Shown: positions 15,991-24,585, counted from the first letter of the stretch. The stretch: 64,000 nt of DNA from an uncultured Alphaproteobacteria bacterium (GCA_902599045.1 CACKEA010000006.1:55864-119863); one strand, 5' to 3'. A program made the numbers and translations. Notes: generated by a model from the sequence alone, not told the origin.

Positions 15991-16136
15991 TCGCTCTCAG
16001 GGTACTCATATTCCTCACTAGGTGGAAATGGATACTGTGACTTATCTACAACACCTTCTGGTAATTTATTAGGTTTTTGATTACCACAGCTATTAATAAA
16101 TAAAGAAAAAAGAATTATTGATAAAAACTTAATCAT
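15987..16136 (-). CDS. lptM: Small lipoprotein, LptM-like
   Basis: A 49-residue protein that I translated by hand: MIKFLSIILFSLFINSCGNQ and a Pro/Glu/Tyr-rich tail ending EYPESE. The lipobox INSC gives lipidated Cys17 in the mature N-terminus. Between argH and lysA, alphaproteobacteria and gammaproteobacteria carry the short lipoprotein LptM (YifL), which assists disulfide maturation of the LptDE translocon. The start overlaps the argH stop and the stop overlaps the lysA start (both ATGA-type), so translation is coupled. Identity rests on size, lipobox and context. Confidence 0.8.
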   Translation of the reverse strand: MIKFLSIILFSLFINSCGNQKPNKLPEGVVDKSQYPFPPSEEYEYPESE

Positions 16137-17524
16137 TTTACGTTTAGAAATTTTAAATATTTTTTAATCATTCTAGACACTTCTTTTGGATTAGTGCTCA
16201 TCGATGTTTTTTTTCTTGAAAGACTCTTATCTACATCGACGTATTTATAAATATTTTTATCAATTACTTTTTGAAATTTTTGATATTCGTCAATCTTTAT
16301 TTCTGAAAGGTTTTTATTATGTTGCTGAGCATAGCTTACTATGTCAGCGATTATTTTATAAGAGTCTCTAAATGTTATTTTTTTTTCTATTACAAGATAA
16401 TCAGCCAAATCGGTAGCAGTAGCATAATAATTATTATTAATGTCTCTTCCAACTGATTGTTCAAAATTAGATTTCTTAATAACATCTTGCATAACTTTGA
16501 GACAGCTTAACAATTCATCATAACAATCAAATATGATTCTTTTATCCTCCTGAAAATCTTTAAAATAAGTTAAGGGAAGATTTGATATAATATTAGAAAA
16601 CTCTAAAGATTTAATTCTAATTGTATTTGTTTTTGCTCGAATTAGTTCCAATGAGTCTGGATTTCTTTTTTGAGGCATAATCGAACTTCCTGTTGAGTAT
16701 TGATTGCTGATATTGAATAATTTCATAAAGTTACTAGACCAGATAACTAGTTCTGAAGATAATTTACTTAAATGAGTAGCTGTCAAAGAACTTGCATGAA
16801 GAAAATAAATACAAAAATCTCGATCACTGACACCATCCATTGAATTATTTTTTGATTTTGTAAAATTTAAATTTTTATTAAGAAGATTTAGATCCAAATT
16901 ATAATTACTACCAGCTAGAGCAGCACTACCTAAAACATTTTCATCAGTTTTTTCTTTACAAAAATCAAAATAATCTAAATCTCTTTTAAACATCTCTAAA
17001 TATGCAATTAAGTGATGGGCTAAAGATATAGGTTGCGCTACTTGCAAATGTGTAAATCCTGGAATAATGGTTTTTTCATTTGTTTGAGCTTGATCTAATA
17101 TAGATCTCATCAATTTTTTAATTTCATTTTTTAAATTTTTAGAAGCTTTAATTGTCCATAATCTAGTATCAGTCGCTACCTGATCGTTACGAGACCTTCC
17201 AGTATGAATCTTATTTGCTACCTCACCAATTTTTTCGTAAAGAAAAGACTCCACATTCATGTGTATATCTTCGTTTTTTTTTGAAAATTTTAATTTACCT
17301 TTTTTATGATCATTCAATATTGAAATCAGACCCTTTTGAATTGTAAGAGCTTCTTTTTTTGAAATTATTTTCAGCTTTGTCAGAGCTTTAACATGCGCAC
17401 TGGTTACGGCAATATCCTCTTCAATTAATCTTTTATCAATATCAATTGAACTATTAAAATCATCCATTAACGTCGAGGTATTCCTATTAATTGTAGTTGA
17501 TAATATTTTACTTTTCTTATTCAT
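16133..17524 (-). CDS. argH: Argininosuccinate lyase
   Basis: A 463-residue member of the fumarase/aspartase superfamily that splits argininosuccinate to arginine and fumarate. The three conserved regions are present: C1 (HTGRSRNDQVATDTRLW), C2 (GFTHLQVAQPISLAHH) and the C3 signature GSSIMPQKRNPDSLELIR with the catalytic Ser loop. The length matches the family. First gene of the block argH-lptM-lysA-ydcF-plsC, all on the minus strand with overlapping starts. Confidence 0.96.
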   Translation of the reverse strand: MNKKSKILSTTINRNTSTLMDDFNSSIDIDKRLIEEDIAVTSAHVKALTKLKIISKKEALTIQKGLISILNDHKKGKLKFSKKNEDIHMNVESFLYEKIGEVANKIHTGRSRNDQVATDTRLWTIKASKNLKNEIKKLMRSILDQAQTNEKTIIPGFTHLQVAQPISLAHHLIAYLEMFKRDLDYFDFCKEKTDENVLGSAALAGSNYNLDLNLLNKNLNFTKSKNNSMDGVSDRDFCIYFLHASSLTATHLSKLSSELVIWSSNFMKLFNISNQYSTGSSIMPQKRNPDSLELIRAKTNTIRIKSLEFSNIISNLPLTYFKDFQEDKRIIFDCYDELLSCLKVMQDVIKKSNFEQSVGRDINNNYYATATDLADYLVIEKKITFRDSYKIIADIVSYAQQHNKNLSEIKIDEYQKFQKVIDKNIYKYVDVDKSLSRKKTSMSTNPKEVSRMIKKYLKFLNVK

Positions 17525-17542
17525 GATTTTAGTAATTTTTAA

Positions 17543-17743
17543 TTATCTTGATAAATATATTATCGCAGCGAATACTAAAACAGCTATACCTTGAAACAAT
17601 ACTCTCATTCTCATAAGCTTGTTACTATGTTTTTTATTAAAATTTCCGTTTTTGGCCATAGCTATTACACCTATTACCACCATGAGTAAGGCTAAAACCA
17701 TGGATACAATTAAAACAAAAGGTAATACTGTTGATGAAAACAT
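17543..17743 (-). CDS. HIG1-type twin-transmembrane protein
   Basis: A 66-residue protein with two membrane helices (about 7-29 and 45-64) around a basic loop containing NKKHSNKLMRMRVLFQG. This is the HIG_1_N pattern (hypoxia-induced gene 1). Mitochondrial relatives (Rcf1/HIGD) bind respiratory supercomplexes, and alphaproteobacterial versions are thought to associate with cytochrome oxidase, though evidence is limited. It lies 18 bases upstream of argH and may share its transcript. Confidence 0.8.
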   Translation of the reverse strand: MFSSTVLPFVLIVSMVLALLMVVIGVIAMAKNGNFNKKHSNKLMRMRVLFQGIAVLVFAAIIYLSR

Positions 17744-17800
17744 GGTAAATAGTTATCAAATTATCTATAAATGTCTAATTATTAAATTTAAGAGATTAAT

Positions 17801-18403
17801 ATGAAGAAAATTGTATTATTTTTGCATGGTTATGGGTCTAACGGAAATGACCTAATATCGTTAAAAGACTATATATTATTGAATAAAGAGACCACAGAAT
17901 TCATCTCTCCCAATGCTCCTGAACCTTGTGAATTCAATTATTTTGGTTATCAGTGGTTTCCTTTAAAAGAGAGGTCTATAAAAGAACTAAAGATAGGGTT
18001 AAAATCTGCTTTTTCTCATCTCGACTCAATTATTGAGAAAATAATTCTTGAACATTCAGTCGATGCATCGCAAATTTCTTTAATTGGTTTTTCTCAAGGT
18101 TCTATGCTAGCAACGTATTATGCTTTACAAAAAAATTTTAATTTTCATAGTATTATCTCATTATCTGGTTCCTTGCCTAAAGAGATCTTAAACGATCTAA
18201 AAATACCTGATGTAAAATCAAAATTTTTAATTTTCCATGGAAAGTTGGATGATGTGGTACCATATAATCGAGCAGTTGAGACAAATTCGTTTTTGGATTT
18301 AAAAGAAATCTCATGTAAAATGATATTAGATGATAACTGCGCTCATTCAATTAGCCCAATCGCCCTTGATGAAATCAATAAATTTTATGAGCATTGGAAT
18401 TAA
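17801..18403 (+). CDS. Alpha/beta hydrolase, phospholipase/carboxylesterase type
   Basis: A 200-residue serine esterase of the abhydrolase_2 group. The catalytic triad is Ser98 in GFSQGSM, Asp150 or Asp151 in HGKLDDVVPY and His182 in CAHSI. FLHGYGSNGNDL near residue 8 is the oxyanion loop. Characterised relatives hydrolyse short-chain acyl esters, thioesters or lysophospholipids; the natural substrate is unknown. No signal peptide, so cytoplasmic. The length is typical. Confidence 0.9.
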   Translation: MKKIVLFLHGYGSNGNDLISLKDYILLNKETTEFISPNAPEPCEFNYFGYQWFPLKERSIKELKIGLKSAFSHLDSIIEKIILEHSVDASQISLIGFSQGSMLATYYALQKNFNFHSIISLSGSLPKEILNDLKIPDVKSKFLIFHGKLDDVVPYNRAVETNSFLDLKEISCKMILDDNCAHSISPIALDEINKFYEHWN

Positions 18404-18448
18404 TAAAATTTTAACCATACCTTTAATTGAATATGCTAGTATTAAAAG

Positions 18449-19009
18449 ATGATTAGTTCGAATCATTGTCCCTCTTTAGTCTTAAATGCAGATTACCGAC
18501 CTCTCAGTTATTTTCCTTTATCAATTTGGAGCTGGAAAGATACTGTAAAAGCCGTTTTTCTTGAAAGAGTTAATATTGTAGAAGAATATGATCAAAAAGT
18601 GTCATCTCCATCATTTGAGATAAAGTTACCAAGCATTATCGCTCTTAAAGATTATATACCACATAGTCACAAACCTGCTTTTACTAGATTCAATGTTTTC
18701 TTAAGAGATGATTTTACCTGTCAATATTGCAATGACAAATTTTCAACTAGAGAGCTTACTTTTGATCATTTGATTCCTCGTTCAAAAGGGGGATTAACAA
18801 ACTGGGAAAATGTTGTCACTGCATGTTCTAAATGTAATTGGACTAAAGGGAGTAGGAGCTTAAGCCAAGTAGGTTTTAATTTGCTGAGAAAACCAAAAGA
18901 ACCCTCTCAATATTCTCTAAGACTAAAGAGCAAAAACTTTCCCTCAGACTATCTTCATTCAAGTTGGAGAGATTATTTATATTGGGATAGTGTTTTAGAG
19001 AAAGATTAA
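18449..19009 (+). CDS. HNH endonuclease family protein
   Basis: A 186-residue protein. The C-terminal half has an intact HNH core: CQYC, then FDHLIPRSKGGLTNWENVVTACSKCN with the catalytic His of DH, the Asn and the second CxxC zinc pair. The N-terminal VLNADYRPLSYFPLSIWSW block is the conserved domain that accompanies HNH in a house-keeping family found across alphaproteobacteria and cyanobacteria. Its cellular role is unknown, and no restriction or phage genes are nearby. It overlaps the convergent coq7 by four bases. Confidence 0.9.
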   Translation: MISSNHCPSLVLNADYRPLSYFPLSIWSWKDTVKAVFLERVNIVEEYDQKVSSPSFEIKLPSIIALKDYIPHSHKPAFTRFNVFLRDDFTCQYCNDKFSTRELTFDHLIPRSKGGLTNWENVVTACSKCNWTKGSRSLSQVGFNLLRKPKEPSQYSLRLKSKNFPSDYLHSSWRDYLYWDSVLEKD

Positions 19010-19563
19010 TATTTTTTAGTTATTTTTATAGCTGTATAACAAAGTTGTTTTATAGTTTTCGATAAAAGGATGTATCCAGTTGTCATTTCTGCTTGATGTT
19101 CAACACCAGTATCATGATGTTCCAGCTCATCCTCTCTGAATTTTTTAACAGTCTTCAATAAATCTGGTTTTATTTTTCTTTGAGAGAGTTCCTTTGCTTG
19201 CTCATCATAATGTTGACCAATAACCTCTTCGACAGCAACAGTGCATGCCATTGCTGCTTTTTTTCCCATCAAAGCAGTACCTAACCCAAGTGCATAGCCA
19301 GCTAAATTCCAAAATGGAAATAAGGCAGTAGGTTTTACGTTTTCTTTAACAATGTATTCATCAAAAGTTGCTTTATGAATCTCTTCTTGATCGGCCATTT
19401 CTTTGATCTCTTTGCCAAACTCTGTGTTTTCTTTAAAGACAGCTAATTGACCGCGGTAAATTTGTGTAGCGCCATGCTCACCTGCATGATCAACTCTTAT
19501 AATTTCTTCGATTAATTTTTTGTCCTCGTTATTAAGATTTTCATTTTTCTTTTTTGTAGGCAT
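19006..19563 (-). CDS. coq7: 3-demethoxyubiquinol 3-hydroxylase
   Basis: A 185-residue ferritin-like di-iron hydroxylase of the last steps of ubiquinone synthesis. Iron ligands lie in IRVDHAGEHGATQIYRGQ (Glu, His), EEIHKATFDEY, VEEVIGQHY and REDELEHHDTGVEHQAE. The length fits the short alphaproteobacterial/mitochondrial form. The start overlaps the end of dsbB by 23 bases. Together with the ubiA gene at 41.3 kb this shows an aerobic ubiquinone pathway. Confidence 0.95.
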   Translation of the reverse strand: MPTKKKNENLNNEDKKLIEEIIRVDHAGEHGATQIYRGQLAVFKENTEFGKEIKEMADQEEIHKATFDEYIVKENVKPTALFPFWNLAGYALGLGTALMGKKAAMACTVAVEEVIGQHYDEQAKELSQRKIKPDLLKTVKKFREDELEHHDTGVEHQAEMTTGYILLSKTIKQLCYTAIKITKKY

Positions 19564-20011
19564 TCAAAATAATTAATATCAGAAAAGTTATTGAAAACAA
19601 GAAGTTATAAACCGATAAAGGAATACCAAAGTAGGGCAAATTAGCATCAGAACAAGTAGTAATTAGAGAGTTAGACATCAACTCCTCTTTTAATTTGTTT
19701 ATATCTGTGGGAAGTGAGGCGGCTTCACATCCAGTATATTCGATAACTCCAAATGTAGTCAAAGAGTGATAACCAGATATTGCCAATTCAAAAAATATTA
19801 AAACTATTAAAGACAAATAAACAAATTTGAAATATTTTTTAATAAAAAAGTAGAATATTCCCAAAACTAAAATTAAATAGTAAGGAATTCTCTGGTATAC
19901 ACACAATTTACAAGGGTTATGACCATAAGCATATTGCAATATTAAAGCAAAAGACATGGCTGTAAGTGAAAATAAAAAAACAATAATAAAAATATGACTT
20001 TTTTTAATCAT
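19541..20011 (-). CDS. dsbB: Disulfide bond formation protein DsbB family
   Basis: A 156-residue, four-helix inner-membrane protein that passes electrons from DsbA to ubiquinone. The first cysteine pair is C34-K-L-C37 in NPCKLCVYQR. The second periplasmic pair is C95 (TGCEAA) and C120 (TTCSD). The fold order helix-CxxC-helix-helix-loop-Cys/Cys-helix is preserved. A possible DsbA partner is the thioredoxin-like protein at 62.3 kb. It overlaps both neighbours, so operon-bound. Confidence 0.92.
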   Translation of the reverse strand: MIKKSHIFIIVFLFSLTAMSFALILQYAYGHNPCKLCVYQRIPYYLILVLGIFYFFIKKYFKFVYLSLIVLIFFELAISGYHSLTTFGVIEYTGCEAASLPTDINKLKEELMSNSLITTCSDANLPYFGIPLSVYNFLFSITFLILIILNAYKKEK

Positions 20012-20573
20012 GGTAAAATAATAAATAAATTAGAAAGACAATTCCAATAGGAATTAGAACAAAAATTAATAATTTATTTCTTTTTAAAATTTGCATTCCT
20101 ATATCTCCAAACTGTTTAATAATAAATGCTATAATAAAAAATCTTAAACCCCTAGATAGCACCGAAAGAAATATAAAATAGATAAAATTAAACTGAGAGT
20201 AACCACTTGTTAAAGCAATAATTTTATATGGTATTGGAGTGAAGCCCCCAAGAAAAACTGCGAAAATACCCCAATCATTATAAAAATTAATAAATTCAGT
20301 TTGTTTGCTAATATCAAAATAAGATTGGACAGCGTCAAAAATGAAATACCCAATAAAGTATCCGAAAGCACCCCCAATTACAGAAAAAATTGTACAATTC
20401 AAAGCTGTAACTAAAAATTTATTTGGATTAAAATAAACTATTGGTATCAATATCAAATCTGGTGGTATTGGAAAAAAAATACTTTCAATGAAAGCAACTA
20501 TTGATAAAAAATGTTGTGAAAATTTTGATTTAGATTTTTTTTCAACATATATATGTAAGTTCTTCCAAACCAT
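20004..20573 (-). CDS. YqaA/DedA-like (SNARE-associated/VTT) membrane protein
   Basis: I take ATG 20573 (MVWKNLHIYVEKKS) as the start, giving 189 residues. The frame is open to 20618, but that part overlaps the upstream gene. The protein has five or six helices with FIESIFFPIPPDLILIP, GGAFGYFIGYF and the re-entrant GGFTPIPYKIIALTSG, the YqaA-subgroup signature of the VTT/DedA superfamily. Superfamily members are linked to lipid scrambling or flipping and membrane homeostasis. The function of YqaA is not known. Confidence 0.87.
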   Translation of the reverse strand: MVWKNLHIYVEKKSKSKFSQHFLSIVAFIESIFFPIPPDLILIPIVYFNPNKFLVTALNCTIFSVIGGAFGYFIGYFIFDAVQSYFDISKQTEFINFYNDWGIFAVFLGGFTPIPYKIIALTSGYSQFNFIYFIFLSVLSRGLRFFIIAFIIKQFGDIGMQILKRNKLLIFVLIPIGIVFLIYLLFYHD

Positions 20574-20596
20574 AACAAATTTATAAATAAATAGGT

Positions 20597-21724
20597 TTAA
20601 CCTATAAGGTAATACCAAAGATAAGCAATTATAATAGCAGGTATAGCAGAATAAAGGGTAGCTACTATTGCGGCCCTGGCTGAAATTGCTATTGCAGGGA
20701 AAAGAGCATCTCCATCATTCGATATTGAATTACCTATTTGAGCTGACATAGGAATTTGTCCACTCACATACATGGATGTGATCATAATTTGAGGTCCACA
20801 TCCAGGAATAAAACCAATTAATATAGCTAAAAGCGGCACAAAAGGTCCAAATAATATCAAAGACTCAAATATTAAACCATTAGTTGACAAATCAATTAAT
20901 TCGTAAATAACAAAAGAAATAATTACCCAAACTGTTACAAAACAAGTTGTGTCTACAACTTTTCTATAAGAGTTTTCATGAATTGAAGCCATTTGAATAT
21001 CTGTTAAAGGATTTAAAACCCATAATAAAACACAATATATAGCTAAAATAAATGCCAACATTTCAATAAAATTAATCCCAAGAAAAATAAAACTTAAGTC
21101 AATATTAAAAGCATTTAACATCCCTAAGGCAAATCCAGGAGCTAAAAATAAAAACCAAATATTATAAAACTTATTAGATGTTTTATTTTTAGGTAGATGT
21201 GTCGAATTTAAATTTTTATTAATTTTATTTTGTAAAAAATTTTTTGTAAAAGGTTGTGCTATATAACCTGAAATCATACCAACTATAAAAGTTACTGGGA
21301 GTATGATCAAAGCAGCTTGAGGTTTTGTTGCTATGAGAAGAAAAGCAGCATCACCCATCGTACTTATTAGTGCGGCAAGAACACCTCCAAAAGATACTAC
21401 TCTTCTAGTAAATAAACTCATTACCATAATTGCACCACCACACCCAGGTATTACACCTAATAAAGAGCAGATAGGAACTTCAAACTTTTTATTTTGTAAA
21501 ATTAGTTTTTGTAAATTAAAATTTTTCTTTTCAAGAATAACAAATAAAAGAAGAGTTACTCCCACAAAGCTAGATACAGCAATGTAGGCATCACTTGAGG
21601 AAGAAATTAAAATGTCTCTTGTTTCTTCAAAAAAAAGAAGAAGCAGAATGCATATAAAAAGAAATATTTTAGAAAATCGTAAATATTGAAATTTTCTACC
21701 TAATTGTATTACTAATTCTGTCAT
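20597..21724 (-). CDS. Putative manganese/heavy-metal exporter, ArsP_2 family
   Basis: A 375-residue membrane protein with about ten helices. Two related halves each carry a G-x-IPGCG motif and a G-D-A loop: GVIPGCGGAIM with TMGDAAFLL (about 90-131) and GFIPGCGPQIM with NDGDALFP (about 304-347), so an internal duplication is visible. This is the layout of the 10-TM putative metal exporter family (PF11449, ArsP_2), often annotated as a manganese transporter. A DtxR/MntR-like regulator is divergent next door and a palindrome lies five bases from the start codon, both supporting Mn(II) as substrate. Confidence 0.82.
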   Translation of the reverse strand: MTELVIQLGRKFQYLRFSKIFLFICILLLLFFEETRDILISSSSDAYIAVSSFVGVTLLLFVILEKKNFNLQKLILQNKKFEVPICSLLGVIPGCGGAIMVMSLFTRRVVSFGGVLAALISTMGDAAFLLIATKPQAALIILPVTFIVGMISGYIAQPFTKNFLQNKINKNLNSTHLPKNKTSNKFYNIWFLFLAPGFALGMLNAFNIDLSFIFLGINFIEMLAFILAIYCVLLWVLNPLTDIQMASIHENSYRKVVDTTCFVTVWVIISFVIYELIDLSTNGLIFESLILFGPFVPLLAILIGFIPGCGPQIMITSMYVSGQIPMSAQIGNSISNDGDALFPAIAISARAAIVATLYSAIPAIIIAYLWYYLIG

Positions 21725-21728
21725 TTTA

Positions 21729-21744
21729 TTTAGCCTAGGCTAAA
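21729..21744. promoter_or_regulatory. Perfect 16-base palindrome, likely MntR-type operator
   Basis: TTTAGCCTAGGCTAAA is fully self-complementary. It lies in the 94-base gap between the divergent exporter and regulator genes, ending five bases from the exporter ATG. The AGCC/GGCT half sites resemble the core of known MntR and DtxR-type boxes. So close to the start it could act as a repressor site or cover the leader of the exporter mRNA. The assignment is by context and symmetry. Confidence 0.7.
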
Positions 21745-21818
21745 CAATATAGATATAACTAAAAATTAGTCAAACAAATCTTTACTTTTCATAATTATAC
21801 AAATAGATTTAATCAGCT

Positions 21819-22226
21819 ATGAAAAACACTAGATCTAGTGAGCCATACCAATTTTCAAATATTAGAAGTCAAAATAAAAATGAAATACTCGAAGATTATG
21901 TTGAAGCTATTCAAGAGATTTTTCTAAATAAAGGTGATGTTAAAAACGCTGATCTTGCTCAACATTTTGGTGTATCGCAAGCCACTGTTAATAAAAATTT
22001 AAAGCGTTTAATAAACTTTAAATTGGCAAAATCTGAACCTTACCGATCAATATTTTTAACAGAAGAGGGAGAAAAATTAGCAACTCAGTCAAAAGAAAAA
22101 CATGAGATTGTTTATAATTTTTTAATTAAGTTAGGTGTTTCTAGACAGACTGCAGAAAATGATAGTGAAGGCATAGAACACCACGTTAGTGATGAAACAC
22201 TAAAGCTAATGAAAAAATTTAAATAA
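21819..22226 (+). CDS. mntR: DtxR-family manganese-responsive regulator, MntR-like
   Basis: A 135-residue regulator. The N-terminal winged helix (EDYVEAIQEIFLNKGDVKNADLAQHFGVSQATVNKNLKRLINFKLA) is that of DtxR/MntR proteins. The dimerisation part follows, with EKHEIVYNFLIKLGVSRQTAENDSEGIEHHVSDET, where Glu/His residues form the Mn(II) site. The SH3-like third domain is absent, as in true MntR. It is divergent from the putative Mn exporter and probably binds the palindrome between them. Its stop is immediately adjacent to the convergent ABC permease gene. Confidence 0.92.
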   Translation: MKNTRSSEPYQFSNIRSQNKNEILEDYVEAIQEIFLNKGDVKNADLAQHFGVSQATVNKNLKRLINFKLAKSEPYRSIFLTEEGEKLATQSKEKHEIVYNFLIKLGVSRQTAENDSEGIEHHVSDETLKLMKKFK

Positions 22227-23795
22227 CTATTTTTTCGTTTTTAATAGCATTCTTTTTTCCAATACACTATCAAATAAATAAATTACGAAGGATAGAAAGC
22301 AAATAATTGTTAACGCATGTAAGCTGCCATACTCAAACATTTCATTTGATGAATACTCATACAGGCTTGTCGCAAGTGTATCGAAGTTAAAAGGTCTAAG
22401 TAACAGAGTAATAGGTAACTCTTTTACTGTATCAACAAAAACTAAAAAAAATCCTGCCAAAATACTTAACTTTACCTGAGGTAATATAATTCGAAAATAT
22501 GTTGTTGATGATCTTCTCCCAATTAATCTTGATGCATCATCAATTGATTTACCAATCTTTTCCATTCCAGAATCTAAAGAATTATTTGATAGAGCAATTA
22601 GTCTAATTGTTAAGGCCAAAGACAAGCCCAGTAATGTCGTAGATAGTGAAAGAGCTGTCAAGCGATCAAAGTAGAATAAAAAGAAAAGGACTCCTAAAGC
22701 TATAACCACACCAGGTATTGCATACCCAATGTTTACTATTTTTTTATAATATAAAATATAATTGTTATTTGTGAATCTTGAGTAATAACTAATGAAAATT
22801 GATATTATTGCACATCCAACTCCAGCAATAATTCCTAATAAGATTGAATTATATAAAGATGAAAAATAGTTATTAAAATCAATAAAATTCATATTATTGA
22901 AAAATGTATAAATTACAAAAATGAGGGGCAAAACAAAGCCAAATAAAATTGGTAAAAAACCACCTATTAATACGAATATTCCTATGAATTTTCCCAGCTT
23001 ATATTTTGACCACTGAACATTTTCATAACTATTATTATGAAACTTTCTTTTTCCTCTTATTTTCTGTTCAAAAAAATACAATAAACCCATTAGTAAAATA
23101 ATAATTAAGGCCAAAAGAAAAGCCAAAGGTAAGTCATTTAAAATTTCTATATAATGAAAAACTCCTACTGATAGAGTTTGTAAACCAAAAAAATCTGCAA
23201 CTCCAAAATCATTTACAGTTTCCATTAAAACCAAAGCTAAACCCGCAGCTATTCCAGGTAAGGCCATAGGCAAACCAATTTTAAAGAAACATTGATATGG
23301 GTTTTTTCCAAGAGTCTTTGCAGCTTCGATATACCTTGTTGAAAAATTTATAATTGCAATTCTGGTTAAGATATAAACATAAGGAAAAAAAGATAAAGAT
23401 ATAATTAGAGAGGCTATTAAACTGTTTCTTATAGAGTAACCATCATAGAATAAAAATTTTAATGAAATAAACCCTCCTGGTTCTAAAATTTCAGCATAAG
23501 TATATGCTGAGATATAAGCAGGAACAGCTAATGGTAATATAGCTAATATCTGTAAAATTTTTCGTCCCCAAAATTCAGTCATAGTAATGACCCACGCTAA
23601 TGGCACACTGATGACTGTTACAAAAATACTTACCATTAATATAAGTTTTGTAGATCCTATCAAATATCTATTTATATAAAGATCTTTAGTTAAAAAAACT
23701 GCACTTAGACCATTTGATATAACCACTGCTATAGGGGTTAGTAGTAAGAAACTGATTATTAAAAAGAAAACTAATTTAAATAAGTTTATTTTCAT
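22227..23795 (-). CDS. Fused ABC permease, iron(III)/thiamine FbpB-type
   Basis: From ATG 23795 the protein has 522 residues and about twelve helices. It has two BPD_transp_1 halves, each with an EAA loop: EAAKTLGKNPYQCFFKIGLPMALPGIAAG in the first half and DASRLIGRRSSTTYFRIILPQVKLSILAG in the second. This duplicated layout is that of FbpB/AfuB/SfuB ferric-iron permeases and of ThiP. The ATPase and binding-protein genes are not in this window. It overlaps the LysE gene by four bases. Ferric iron is the more likely substrate, by family only. Confidence 0.88.
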   Translation of the reverse strand: MKINLFKLVFFLIISFLLLTPIAVVISNGLSAVFLTKDLYINRYLIGSTKLILMVSIFVTVISVPLAWVITMTEFWGRKILQILAILPLAVPAYISAYTYAEILEPGGFISLKFLFYDGYSIRNSLIASLIISLSFFPYVYILTRIAIINFSTRYIEAAKTLGKNPYQCFFKIGLPMALPGIAAGLALVLMETVNDFGVADFFGLQTLSVGVFHYIEILNDLPLAFLLALIIILLMGLLYFFEQKIRGKRKFHNNSYENVQWSKYKLGKFIGIFVLIGGFLPILFGFVLPLIFVIYTFFNNMNFIDFNNYFSSLYNSILLGIIAGVGCAIISIFISYYSRFTNNNYILYYKKIVNIGYAIPGVVIALGVLFFLFYFDRLTALSLSTTLLGLSLALTIRLIALSNNSLDSGMEKIGKSIDDASRLIGRRSSTTYFRIILPQVKLSILAGFFLVFVDTVKELPITLLLRPFNFDTLATSLYEYSSNEMFEYGSLHALTIICFLSFVIYLFDSVLEKRMLLKTKK

Positions 23796-24388
23796 AAAAT
23801 TATAAAAAATATACAACCTAATAATAACACAGCCATAACCCTATTAAAAAAAATAATCTTTCTTTTATCATTAAGATATTTTCGAAATGAATGACCAATC
23901 GCTGCCCAAACTATAGCACTAGTAGATGTTGAAATTGTAAAACAGATAAATATTAAAACAAACTCCTCCAAATATGAGAATTGGTTTTGAATAAATATTG
24001 CAGAACTCGACATAGAGACTGATACTGCTTTGGGATTAATTAACTGAAAAAAGTAAATATCTCTAAAGGTAAATCTTTTTTTATTACTATTATCTGAAAA
24101 CTCATTTGAATTAAAAATTTTATAGGCAAGATAAGTTAAGAAGATTGTCGCGATTATTTTTATGAATGTTTTAAAATTAGGAAAACTCTCATAAACCTCC
24201 CCTATACCCAACAAACAAATACTTAAAACTGACAAAAACCCAAAAAAGACTCCCAATATCAAGGGTATTGTTTCTTTAAAACCATAATTCACAGCATTAG
24301 TAGAAAGAATTATGTTATTAGGTCCTGGTGTAATAGCTGCAGTCATTGCGAAAGTTAGTATAGGCGCCATAAAATAAATGTATTCCAA
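23792..24388 (-). CDS. LysE/RhtB-family exporter
   Basis: A 198-residue inner-membrane protein with about six helices. The N-terminal FAMTAAITPGPNNIILSTNAVNYGF is the LysE/RhtB signature (TPGPN). FFQLINPKAVSVSMSS is the second conserved block. These proteins export amino acids or related compounds. The substrate cannot be deduced. Its coding start is divergent from the tRNA-Leu transcript with a 97-base gap, and its end overlaps the ABC permease start. Confidence 0.9.
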   Translation of the reverse strand: MEYIYFMAPILTFAMTAAITPGPNNIILSTNAVNYGFKETIPLILGVFFGFLSVLSICLLGIGEVYESFPNFKTFIKIIATIFLTYLAYKIFNSNEFSDNSNKKRFTFRDIYFFQLINPKAVSVSMSSSAIFIQNQFSYLEEFVLIFICFTISTSTSAIVWAAIGHSFRKYLNDKRKIIFFNRVMAVLLLGCIFFIIL

Positions 24389-24440
24389 AGTATCGAGATA
24401 TTATTCTTAAATTTAAATAAATACACAATTAGTTATCAAT

Positions 24441-24467
24441 TTGCCTAATTTAACTTAATAATATAAG
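24441..24467 (+). promoter_or_regulatory. Possible promoter of tRNA-Leu
   Basis: TTGCCT (24441-24446) and TATAAG (24462-24467), 15 bases apart, 18 bases before the tRNA 5' end. The spacing is shorter than the usual 17, so this is tentative. Confidence 0.3.
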
Positions 24468-24485
24468 TAAATAAGATTATTTTAA

Positions 24486-24571
24486 GGCGTTGTGGCGGAA
24501 TGGTAGACGCGCCGGATTCAAAATCCGGTGAGGGCAACCTCGTGAGAGTTCGAGTCTCTCCAGCGCTACCA
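24486..24571 (+). tRNA. tRNA-Leu (anticodon CAA)
   Basis: Cloverleaf assigned by hand: acceptor GGCGTTG with CAGCGCT (seven pairs, including G-U), TG at positions 8-9, D arm with GGCGGAATGGTAGACGC, and anticodon stem CCGGA/TCCGG around the TTCAAAA loop (anticodon CAA, reading UUG). There is a long variable arm (GAGGGCAACCTC region) as in class II tRNAs and a T arm GAGAG-TTCGAGT-CTCTC. The discriminator is A73, the leucine identity base, and CCA is encoded. Confidence 0.96.
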
Positions 24572-24585
24572 CTAATAAATAAAAA

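Noticed and set aside
18449..19009. HNH nuclease as part of a defence or mobile system
   Set aside because: The family is a house-keeping type in alphaproteobacteria, and the neighbours (esterase, coq7, dsbB) are ordinary. No integrase, methylase, toxin or repeat is nearby.
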